Source: Hydractinia symbiolongicarpus
Taxonomy: Eukaryota > Cnidaria > Hydrozoa > Anthoathecata > Hydractiniidae
Direction of reading: 5' to 3'
Length of the DNA stretch: 64,000 bases
Assembly: GCF_029227915.1 (NCBI RefSeq)
Contig: NC_079884.1
Location: 2,916,001-2,980,000 of the forward strand
Positions 54,776-62,674 of this stretch are shown here, one piece after another. Position 1 is the stretch's first letter. Every line of letters begins with the position of its first letter. The notes under the pieces were generated by a model. It was not told the DNA's origin. It was given only the letters and a program-made list of their open reading frames with translations, and ran no database searches. A program made the position numbers and the translations under genes.

Positions 54776-57700
54776 CAATATTACTAAGTTGTATTGCTTT
54801 TAATAGTGAAACGATTGGCTGTGGGAATTAATTGAACTGATTCTGGACTGTGACTTTATAAGTGTGATAAATGAGCCAATTGGTCTCCAAGGAATAAATT
54901 TCTTCTTAATTTGACGTGAGTGCTGGAATTCAGCAATTACCTTAGGCTCTGTGGTAGCGCTTTATTAAAAAATTTAGATAAATAAGTCTTTTCTTACTGT
55001 GGGACCAATCCTGGCCGTTAGCACTCGCTGAATAAATAAGAACAGTTTCAAAGACTACATTTCATTGACTTTCTAACGGTGTCATACCGTTTCAGTTACA
55101 ACGGTTGCGTCACATATTCGTACCAACATGTATTTAGTGATTTTCTTCCGATATTACTAAGTTGTATTGCTTTTAACAGTGAAACGATTGACTGTGGGAA
55201 TTAATTGAGCTGTCTTTGGACTGTGACCTTTTTAATGTGATAAATGAGCCAATTGGTCTCCAAGGAATAACATTCTTCTTAATTTGACATGATTGCTGGA
55301 ATTCAGCTATTACATTAGGCTATGTCGTAGCGTTTTATTTAAAACCTTAGATAAATAAGTCGCGCAGAATATATAGGAACAGTTTCAAAGACTACATTTC
55401 ATTGACTTTTTAGCGGTATAATTCCGTTTGAGTTACAACGGTTGCGTCACATATTCGTACCAACAGGAATTTAGCGATAGTATTCGGATATTACTAGGTT
55501 GCATCGTTTTTAACAGTGAAACGTTTGACTGGGGGATTTAATTGAACTGCTCTTGGACTTTGACCTTATAAAGGTGATAAATGAGCCAGTTTGACTACAA
55601 GAAATAACAGTCTTCTTAACTTGACATGATTGCTGGAACTCAGCGATTACACTGGTCGCTGTAGTAGCGCTTTGTTAAAAAAATTAAGATAAATAAGTCA
55701 TTCTTTACTGTGAGACCAATCCTAGCCGTTAGTTCGCGCTGAAGAAATAGAGACAGTTTCAAAAACTACATTTCATTGACTTTCTAACGGTGTCAATCTG
55801 TTTGAGTTACAACGGTTGCGTCACATATTCGTACCAACATGAATTTCGTGATTTTTTCCAATATTACTAAGTTGCATTGCTTTTAACAGTGAAACGATTG
55901 TCTGTGGGAATTAATTGAGCTGATTCTGGACTGTGACTTTATAAATGTCATAAATGAGCCAATTGGTCTCCAAGGAATAACTTTCTTTTTAATTTGACGT
56001 GAGTGCTGGAATTCAGCGATTACATTAGGCTCTGTGGTAGCGCCTTATTAAAAAAATATATAAATAAGTTTTTTCTTACTGTGGGACCAATCCTGGCCGT
56101 TAGCACGCGCTGAATAAATAGGAACAGTTTCAAAGACTACATTTTATTGACTTTCTAGCGGTATAAATCCGTTTGAGTTACAACGGTTGCGTCACATACT
56201 CGTACCAACATGTATTTAGTGATTTTCTTCCGACATTACTAAGTTGTATTGCTTTTAACAGTGAAACGAAGGCTGTGGGAATTAATTGAACTGCTCTTGG
56301 ACTTTGACCTTATAAAGGTGATAAATGAGCCAGTTTGACTACAAGAAATAACAGTCTTCTTAATTTGACATGATTGCTGGGACTCAGCGATTACACTGGG
56401 CGCTGTGTTAGCGCTTTGTTAAAATAATTAAGATAAATAAGTCATTCTTTACTGTGGGACCAATCCTAGCCGTTAGTTCGCGCTGAAGAAATAGAGACAG
56501 TTTTAAAAACTACATTTCATTGACTTTCTAACGGTGTCAATCCGTTTGAGTTACAACGGTTGCGGCACATATTCGTACCAACATGTATTTAGTGATTTTC
56601 TTCCAATATTACTAAGTTGTATTGCTTTAAACAGTAAAACGATTGACTGTGGGAATTAATTGAACTGATTCTGGACTGGGACTTTATGAATGTCATAAAT
56701 GAGCCAATTGGTCTCCAAGGAATAACTTTCTTCTTAATATGACGTGAGTGCTGGAATTCAGCGATTACATTAGGCTATGTCGTAGCGCTTTACTTAAAAA
56801 CTTAGATAAATAAGTCGCGCAGAATAAATAAGAACAGTTTCAAAGACTACATTTCATTGACTTTTTAGCGGCACAAATCCTTTGAGTTACAACGGTTGCG
56901 TCACATACTCGTACCAACATGTATTTAGCGATAGTATTCGGATATTACTAGGTTGCATCGCTTTTAACAGTGAAACGTTTGACTGGGGGATTTAATTGAA
57001 CTGCTCTTGGACTTTGACCTTATAAAGGTGGTAAATGAGCCAGTTTAACTACAAGAAATAACAGTCTTCTTAATTTGACATGATTGCTGGAACTCAGCGA
57101 TTACACTGGGCGCTGTGGTAGCGCTTTGTTAAAAAAATTAAGATAAATAAGTCATTCTTTACTGTGGGACCAATCCTAGCCGTTAGTTCGCGCTGAAGAA
57201 ATAGAGACAGTTGCAAAAACTGCATTTCATTGACTTTCTAACTGTGTCAATTCGTTTGAGTTAGAACGGTTGCGTCACATATTCGTACCAACATGTATTT
57301 AGTAATTTTTTCCAATATTACTAAGTTGTATTGCTTTTAACAGTGAAACGATTGACTGTGGGAATTAATTGAACTGATTCTGGACTTTTACATTATAAAT
57401 GTGATAAATGAGCCAATTTGACTACAAGAAGTAACAGTCTTTTTAATTTGACATCATTGCTGGAACTCAGCGATTACACTGGGCGCTGTGGTAGCGCTTT
57501 GTTAAAAAATTAAGATAAATAAGTCATTCTTTACTGTGGGACCAATCCTGGCCGTTAGCACGCGCTGAAGAAACAGAGACAGTTGCAAAAACTGCATTTC
57601 ATTGACTTTCTAACGGTGTCAATCCGTTTGAGTTACAACGATTGCGTCACATATTCGTACCAACATGTATTTAGTGATTTTTTCCAATATTACTAAGTTG

Positions 57701-57802
57701 TATTGCTTTTAACAGTGAAACGATTGACTGTGGGAATTAATTGAACTGATTCTGGACTGTGACTTTATAAATGTGATAAATGAGCCAATTGGTCTCCAAG
57801 GA

Positions 57803-57875
57803 CTTACACTTATACTAAAATCCATGTTATTTAATGATCACAGCTTGTCATCTGTTTTGAACATATTTCTAGGGT
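57803..57875 (+). other. Non-satellite leader with a splice acceptor before the first recognised exon
   Basis: This short unique stretch runs from the satellite break to the first recognised coding ATG. It ends in ATATTTCTAG (AG at 57871-57872) followed by GGT and ATG at 57876, a convincing 3' splice site. A partner 5' exon would have to lie in the satellite or be lost. I see no TATA box or initiator that could be trusted. Confidence 0.5.
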
Positions 57876-58023
57876 ATGAAAAGACCACATTCACATACTG
57901 GTGATCTCCAGCAGTACACATGGGAGCAACAAGATTGTATAACTGAAATTAACAAATATCCAGATGAATTTAAAATAAATTTCACTGATTTGGCAAGACG
58001 GTACAATTTAAAAAGCAAAAATG
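57876..58023 (+). CDS. Exon 1 (first recognised) of the transposase-like pseudogene
   Basis: It encodes 49 residues plus one base, from MKRPHSHTGD through WEQQDCITEI and INFTDLARRYNLKSKN. The donor is ATG|GTATGT at 58024. The piece is helical and basic, and could be part of an N-terminal DNA-binding module; that is a guess. The ATG may not be the true start, because it sits 3 bp after a strong acceptor and the residues before it are unknown. Intron 1 is only 47 bp (58024-58070) and ends in GTACTTAG. Confidence 0.68.
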
Positions 58024-58070
58024 GTATGTTAAGAACATTTTAGTGTTCTTTTAAAAAAACGTGTACTTAG

Positions 58071-58207
58071 GCTTAAATGATTATATATGGGCAGATAATG
58101 AAAGAACTGCTGACGTTATGTGGTTGCAACATTAACAGATTCCGCTGCTGTGTTACTGCTAATGATATTAATGATAGTTTCACAAGAATTAGAAGGAAAA
58201 AACGAAG
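58071..58207 (+). CDS. Exon 2 of the transposase-like pseudogene, with frame break 1
   Basis: Entering from exon 1 in phase, the frame reads G-L-N-D-Y-I and then runs to a TAA at 58133-58135. One frame over, from 58089, the text reads GQIMKELLTLCGCNINRF and later RIRRKKRR, which joins exon 3 exactly. An extra base in TTATATATGGG (58081-58091) explains the mismatch. The donor is CGAAG|GTATAT at 58208. Intron 2 (58208-58289) is 82 bp and ends in TCTCTTCAG. An alternative start at ATG 58077 would give the same downstream frame without exon 1. Confidence 0.62.
58081..58091 (+). other. Frame break 1 in the pseudogene (+1)
   Basis: In TTATATATGGG the upstream frame (codons beginning at positions equal to 2 modulo 3) must change to the frame beginning at 0 modulo 3 to reach GQIMKELL. 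One surplus base in the TA run is the simplest explanation. Confidence 0.6.
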
Positions 58208-58289
58208 GTATATCTACTTACTAATTGTTTTCTTTTTAACAAAACCTCGTCCCAACTTTGGTAATATTTATGTACAACATTCTCTTCAG

Positions 58290-60023
58290 GTTGAACGTTC
58301 CAAACTTCAATGATCTGTCGATACCCGTAGAAGTTGCGAATCAACAAGTAACTGAAAAATTAAAAGAAAAAATTGCCAGTGGAGATTACAACTTAGGTCA
58401 CCTCATTGTGCCTCAAAAGTTTGAAAAAGTTGTACTTCGAAACAATAAAGTTGTTGAAAAAACTGTAGAAATCTTGGGTAGAAAAATGGAACTGTCAGAT
58501 ATCAGACGTGACATGCTAAGAAAGCATAGGCAATATATGAGGCTTCACACTGATGAACAATTGTACGGAATGGAAATAGAAGAACTAATTAATTTTCTAA
58601 AAAGTGTAAATGAGTTTGACAAGCTGGTCAGTCTTGAAGACATTATTAAAAAGGTTCAGGAGATAGAAAGAACAAGGCACTTGATGTGTTGGCATGATGG
58701 TTCATCTCTTGCCAGTCATAGTCACCTTCTAATGTTAGTTTCATGCATGTATGACCCAGCACTGTTTTATACAGATGAGGAATACATGAAAAAGACTAAC
58801 AAAAAGGTCAACATTCAAGCTACAGTAGAGAAGCCAGAGTTTTACCTGTTAGCTAGATGTCCTTCTAATGACCAGCAGCTGCTATACAGTAGTGATCGAC
58901 TGGAAGATATTTTGAAGATAACATCACCAGTTGAAAAAGAATTCAACATCACTGATGTTATGAGAATTTTCAAGGGTGATAGTCCAGCGGCTGCTTTTGA
59001 AGCAGGGCAACAAAAAGGGCGGAAATTTTTACTGTCACTCTTGTGGAATTCATGCTGATTGTGCAAGCAGTATGGTCCATTCATACAACTTGGATCATTT
59101 ATCACTGCATGATAGAATGACTCAGGTGAAGATGACAATGCGTGCCACCGATGCACTCCATGATGGCAAGGTGAAAGTTTTCCAGAACTTAAAAAAAGAT
59201 CAACTAATTCATGAGCTTCACCAAAGAAAAATACAATTCTCGTGCTCCACAACACTTAAAGAGCTACAATCCCTTTTACTTGAAAGTGTCCATGGTAAAC
59301 AACGATTACCAGCATTAATGTTTGAGAACATTAACAATACACTGGAGGAAGTGAACCTTGGAAAATACGAAGTATTAAACAATGAACCATTACACGACAT
59401 ATCCAATTACATAAAAAACATATACAATGAACTTCCACACCACATTGACAAAAAGCAAGAGCTAATTAAAATTATTGATAGTTCGTTCAACAACAAAGAG
59501 GCTAAAAATTCTAGTGACTATAGAAGAAGCTTATTGATAGCCACAAATTGGGCTATAAAAAATTTGGAAGATACTTTTGCTGTGAAAATGTTGACAACTC
59601 TATGTGAAATACAGGAAATTTTATACCTTCCTGATAAAGAACGAAGCACTCCAGTCATATTGAGATTGATTAATGCAACACATATTCACTCAATGCTGAC
59701 TAAAATCTATATAACGGGTAGCTTGAAGTCATTGACGTCACGGAAATTCTTTGGTGTTTACTACCACTCCTTAATGCGTCATTCCTCTACTCAATTACGA
59801 TTGATCTCTGGGCGTACAGCTAATACTGAGAAGGAGGAAGCCATGTTCAATCCATTGAAAACCTTCACTAAGTTAACATCTAACAATCATGGTGATAACA
59901 TTATAGCCAATGCGATAATTCAATTGCAAGCAGCAGAAAAGTTAAATGAGGGTATTGAGCTGGAAGAAAGAGAAGAAAAAGAATTCAAGGAATTGTACAA
60001 ACCAATTAGTAATGCAATGACAG
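58290..60023 (+). CDS. Exon 3, main catalytic-like body, with frame break 2
   Basis: This is the largest exon, encoding about 578 residues. The first part (58291 to about 59020) has VANQQVTEKLKEKIASGDYN, ELSDIRRDML, RHLMCWHDGS (Asp at 58696), SCMYDPALFY (Asp at 58753) and FKGDSPAAAFEAG (Asp at 58978). The frame then shifts by +1 in CAAAAAGGGCGGAAATTTTT. It continues as FYCHSCGIHADC (Cys at 59033, 59042 and 59060, His at 59051), LPALMFENINNTL, NNEPLHDISNYIKNIYNELP, LTTLCEIQEILYLPDKE, SLTSRKFFGVYYHSLMRHSS and SGRTANTEKEEAMFNPLK (first Glu at 59828). It ends ATG-ACA-G|GTATTA. The residues spanning the break fit one continuous domain, so the break is a defect or error and not a boundary between two genes. 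Confidence 0.8.
59011..59029 (+). other. Frame break 2 in the pseudogene (+1)
   Basis: CAAAAAGGGCGGAAATTTTT contains A5, G3, A3 and T5 runs. The upstream frame gives F-E-A-G-Q-Q-K-G and then a stop at 59056-59058. The next frame gives G-G-N-F-Y-C-H-S-C. One extra base among the runs accounts for it. Confidence 0.8.
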
Positions 60024-60434
60024 GTATTAATTTTCATTCAGTGCCTTGGAAAACATTTTGCAAAAATGTAACCTATATAATTCATATCTTATAATAATAC
60101 GGAGCTTCTGTGTGTCTGTCCGTGACTTTTACAAAGAGGATTATATTCCTTACAATTTTCTTTAACAAATTCTATAAAACATCGCTTATAATTTTGTTCT
60201 GTAATTTACCAAACTTTGACGTTAAAACAATTTTAACGCTTCTTTTTCATTTTTATCCTGCCTCCTCAGTGGATTTTTCCACGTGCCTTATCGACTAGTA
60301 TCTATAATCTATAATTAAACAAATATTGGACAAATTTGATGTAAAAATTAGGAAATTTAGTTATTCTTAAGGACAAATTAAGATTTTCTTGCTAATATTG
60401 AATTAAAATTTATGTACCTATTGTCATTTTTTAG

Positions 60435-60654
60435 ACACACTGATCCCATTTGACTGGATAAAAGAATACCCAAGAAATCACGAAACATATCTTAAACGTA
60501 TCGCTGACTTCATTTTGGACAGTCACAAGTGGTGGGAAGAAACACCAACAGGTATTTTCATAAAAAATGAAGAAAAATTACCATTAGACAGCACATTGAA
60601 GTTGCATCATTTCCGATCGTGGACATTGAATCAGGAAGAGGATTACCTGAAAAA
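60435..60654 (+). CDS. Exon 4 of the transposase-like pseudogene
   Basis: Exon 3 ends with one base of a codon at 60023, and this exon starts with two bases after TTTTTTAG (AG at 60433-60434), completing an Asp codon. It encodes about 73 residues with no stop: TLIPFDWIKEYP, TYLKRIADFILDSHKWWEET, FRSWTLNQEEDYLKK. The donor is AA|GTAATG at 60655. Intron 3 (60024-60434, 411 bp) holds only short chance frames. Reading on past 60023 instead gives 23 more codons and a stop at 60092-60094, without the family-like text found here. Confidence 0.72.
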
Positions 60655-60829
60655 GTAATGTATATATCTTAAAATACACCTTAATTACCACATATATCTA
60701 AGGGTAAATTATATCTTTGTCTACCTAGTTACAAAAAGTTTTACAGTTCACAAATTTGAATTTAAAAATACACCTTTAATACTTAAATTTTCAAATTTAC
60801 AATATTTTGTAATTTTAATTTTTGTCCAG

Positions 60830-61566
60830 GTTATGGGTTGATTGCTTGAAAAAATACTGAAATTATCCCAGCCTTCAAAGTAACTAAAGAAAACACCACG
60901 GTATTCTTGGATAATTTAAAACATTTCGAATACAGTATGAATGAAAAGAAGGAATTCATGTCAACCAGTATCTCAGTATCACCTGTTACCAATTTCGTGG
61001 CACCTACTACACCATTGTTTCCACCCGTTGTACCTTCGACACCATGTTCGAAAAAATTTGCACCTGTAACATCGACACCTATTTCAAATAAAGCTATTTT
61101 TCCTACTATACTCCCACATTTCGCTCCCAATAATACAGTAGATAAGGGTGATTCTTTGTTTAAAATTAAAAGAAAACCAATGAATGTTCCTCAAACTGAG
61201 AAAGAGATTGGTAACACAGCAAGAATGCTAAAATCAATACTTGGTGATATAGCTCTTGGTTACGAGTATGATCGATTGCGCAAACGTATGAAGTCTGGAA
61301 AAACAAAAGAATTGACAGAAAACTATAAATTGTGTGTGGCAGAAGTTGAAGTCAAAGTGAAAATTGCAGAAAGAACAAAAATGGAAGAATTAAAAGATCT
61401 AGAATTTACCGCTTTGCAAGATACCAAACACAGTGTAAAATTAGTCCCGGAAAAAGACGAAGAGACAAAAAAATACAAAGAAACAATAAAGGTCTTACGT
61501 TATTGTAAAGCTTTAAAAAAGAACTTTTTTGATTTTACAATAAGGTTAAAGTCAAATTTGAACTGA
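60830..61566 (+). CDS. Exon 5 and 3' end of the transposase-like pseudogene, with frame break 3
   Basis: After TTTGTCCAG (AG at 60828-60829) the phase-consistent frame reads K-L-W-V-D-C-L-K-K-Y and stops at 60858. Skipping one base of the A6 run at 60849-60854 gives NTEIIPAFKVTKENTTVFLD and then an open frame to TGA at 61564-61566. The middle is rich in Pro, Thr and Ser (about 60970-61130), looking like a disordered linker. The last 130 residues are charged and helical, possibly coiled coil (EKEIGNTARMLKSILGD; VEVKVKIAERTKMEELKDLE). An ATG at 60907 could start an independent 219-residue frame, but the upstream text fits the longer gene. Intron 4 is 60655-60829, 175 bp. Confidence 0.7.
60849..60854 (+). 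other. Frame break 3 in the pseudogene (+1, A6 run)
   Basis: TTG-A6-TACTGA gives L-K-K-Y-stop, whereas dropping one A gives L-K-N-T-E-I-I-P-A-F-K and a long open frame. A single-base homopolymer gain fits. Confidence 0.68.
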
Positions 61567-62280
61567 AAGTGTTGTAAATAGAAGTTTTTATATTATAAAG
61601 TATACTTTAATAATAGTTTAATGTTAATGTTAATAGTTTTTAGTAAAACATTAACATTTGAAAATATAGGGAAAATGTTTTCGATAAACTGTAGTGATTT
61701 GGAAAAGTTGAGAAGTATTACAGATTTTGTAATTTAATTGATTTCACGTTGGCAAACTTGTTTAACGACTGAAATTTATATTTTGTTTTGCGATCACATG
61801 CTCCCATACATAAACAACAGTTAAATTAAGGAAGAAAATGAGAAAAAACTTTTGTTAAAAAGGCTGTATTATAAACTTTTAAGCTAGTTAAATGTGAATG
61901 TAGTTCAGATTAGTTTAAGTTTCTACAGTTATTAGTTATTTTATACAGTTATGGTTATCATATACGATTATCGTTATATAAATATTTAAAATATTTTCTA
62001 AATTTAATTTAGTTCCTAAATGTATTTATGGATATTTTGACTAAAGAAGTATCTCAATTTGATATATATATATATACATAAAAACACATTGCTATGTGGC
62101 TTACAGAGTTAGTCAATATATAATTTTTTAGTGTACGAAAGGCAAAAATTTTATAATTTTTTTAACATTAGTTTTAGTTAGTATAGCTAGAGATTTTGGT
62201 TTTGGTAGAGTATGATTTAGAAAAAACAAGAAAAAACAAGAATATTTTTGTGAAAAGAGTTCGAATAACAACATAAAAAT
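61567..62280. other. AT-rich stretch after the pseudogene, no gene seen
   Basis: This is strongly AT-rich and presumably holds the 3' untranslated region. I found no clear AATAAA signal close behind the stop codon. Short frames on the minus strand (62128-62310) look like chance products of T-rich composition. Confidence 0.6.
62062..62077. repeat. (AT)n microsatellite
   Basis: ATATATATATATATATA-type run within GATATATATATATATACATA. It has no link to a gene that I can see. Confidence 0.9.
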
Positions 62281-62282
62281 TC

Positions 62283-62585
62283 TTAGATAAACTCTTCTAT
62301 TTTTAACCAATCTTGGTGGGGCAGGAGTGGAGTATAGCTAGCTAAAGCGGCTAGAAATCTCCAAAAGTTTATTATATTATGAATATAATTTTGTTCCTGA
62401 CAATATAGCACCGTATTGGAGTGAAAACAACTTACACTTGTTAGCCTTCTTCTTTCTTCTAACAATTCTTTCTCCAACCAAACTTGACACAAATCAGGAC
62501 AAGTAAAGAAGCCAAATGAAATCAATGTATTAATGGTGGCGTGCCACGCTACTTTGTAATTAATTAAATCTACGGACCAGATAGC
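62283..62585 (-). CDS. Weak two-exon minus-strand candidate, unknown product
   Basis: On the minus strand, an open frame from about 62585 to 62424 reads SVDLINYKVAWHATINTL, then ISFGFFTCPDLCQVWLEKEL and LEERRRLT. It has no ATG of its own, so it would be an internal or 5'-missing exon. It meets a donor-like ACAA|GTGTAAGT near 62424. Downstream, GGAGATTTCTAG (intron end about 62352) precedes frame A-L-A-S-Y-T-P-L-L-P-H-Q-D-W-L-K-I-E-E-F-I and a stop at about 62283. With this donor the phases agree. The stronger-looking GTAAGT two bases further on would not keep this frame. I do not recognise the product. It may be chance, or the remnant of a second mobile element. Confidence 0.25.
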   Translation of the reverse strand, partial: AIWSVDLINYKVAWHATINTLISFGFFTCPDLCQVWLEKELLEERRRLTSVSCFHSNTVLYCQEQNYIHNIINFWRFLAALASYTPLLPHQDWLKIEEFI

Positions 62586-62674
62586 GCGTTAGAATATTAC
62601 TCGCCAAAGCCGTAAATAAAATTAAGCGAGTTAAAATAACGAGGGGCCGCAAGAACGCGCCTTAACGTCGACGA
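62526..62674. other. CpG-rich non-satellite segment next to the right satellite junction
   Basis: Unlike the AT-rich DNA to its left, this stretch is dense in CpG: GCGTGCCACGC, ATAGCGCGTTAG, GAGGGGCCGCAAGAACGCGC, TTAACGTCGACGAG. It meets the satellite at GTATAAATCCGTTTG (from 62675). It could be the end of a mobile element or the start of a minus-strand transcript. No matching inverted end was found at 57803. Confidence 0.55.

Larger units (their letters stand above)
47151..57802 (+). repeat. Satellite array, right segment, with an 1118 bp trimer and rearranged monomers
   Basis: Variants typical of this end are TTTTTTCCAATATTACTAAG, TGACGTGAGTGCTGG and TTAGTTCGCGCTGAAG. The marker TCATTCTTTCCTGTGGG occurs near 49188 and 50306, a three-monomer unit of 1118 bp. 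Short-type junctions (AAGTCGCGCA) return near 51049, 51767, 55362 and 56816, as in the leftmost 4 kb. The array stops inside a monomer at GGTCTCCAAGGA (ending at 57802), where ATAAC would be expected next. Confidence 0.92.
57876..61566 (+). pseudogene. Five-exon transposase-like gene broken by three +1 frameshifts
   Basis: Exons at 57876-58023, 58071-58207, 58290-60023, 60435-60654 and 60830-61566 join through GT-AG introns in phases 1, 2, 1 and 2. The conceptual protein is nearly 1000 residues. From memory it belongs to a large unnamed family in invertebrate genomes, with R-H-L-x-x-W-H-D, Y-D-P-A, G-D-S-P-A-x-x-F-E-A-G, P-A-L-M-F-E-N, E-P-L-H-D-I and R-K-F-F-G motifs. A C-x2-C-x2-H-x2-C cluster lies 18 residues after GD, and N-T-E-K-E-E lies far downstream. 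That resembles the second Asp, knuckle and final Glu of CMC-type DDE transposases; this is inference. Frame breaks sit near 58083-58091, 59012-59029 and 60849-60854, each equal to one extra base. Except at these breaks, no in-frame stop interrupts the exons. Either it is a recently decayed element or the assembly has homopolymer errors. No terminal inverted repeats were found around it. Confidence 0.75.

Noticed and set aside
1-57802. CRISPR-like array because of regular direct repeats
   Set aside because: The period is about 372 bp with no alternating short repeat and unique spacer. The whole unit repeats.
58077-58313. A 78-codon plus-strand frame as a stand-alone gene
   Set aside because: Its middle is exon 2 of the larger gene, and its end runs into intron 2 (YIYLLIVFFL is intron text). 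Splicing to exon 3 gives a better protein.
58842-59406. Minus-strand frames of 137 and 62 codons
   Set aside because: They lie opposite well-supported coding sequence of exon 3 and have no recognisable features.
58976-60094. A separate 372-codon gene starting at ATG 58976
   Set aside because: It begins inside the GD-S-P-A motif of the upstream frame and continues the same domain after a +1 shift. It also ends by reading through the donor at 60024.
60110-60298. A 62-codon plus-strand frame
   Set aside because: It lies wholly inside intron 3, is rich in Phe and Ile from AT-rich DNA, and has no support.
60831-61130. A 99-codon minus-strand frame
   Set aside because: It is antisense to exon 5, including its Pro/Thr-rich linker. 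It is better explained as a shadow.
62128-62310. A 60-codon minus-strand frame
   Set aside because: T-rich, low-complexity translation overlapping the end of the weak minus-strand candidate in another frame. No domain.
57803-62674. CACTA-style terminal inverted repeats at the island ends
   Set aside because: TTACACTTATAC near the left end has no matching inverted copy at the right end (CTCGTCGACGTTAAGG when reversed).
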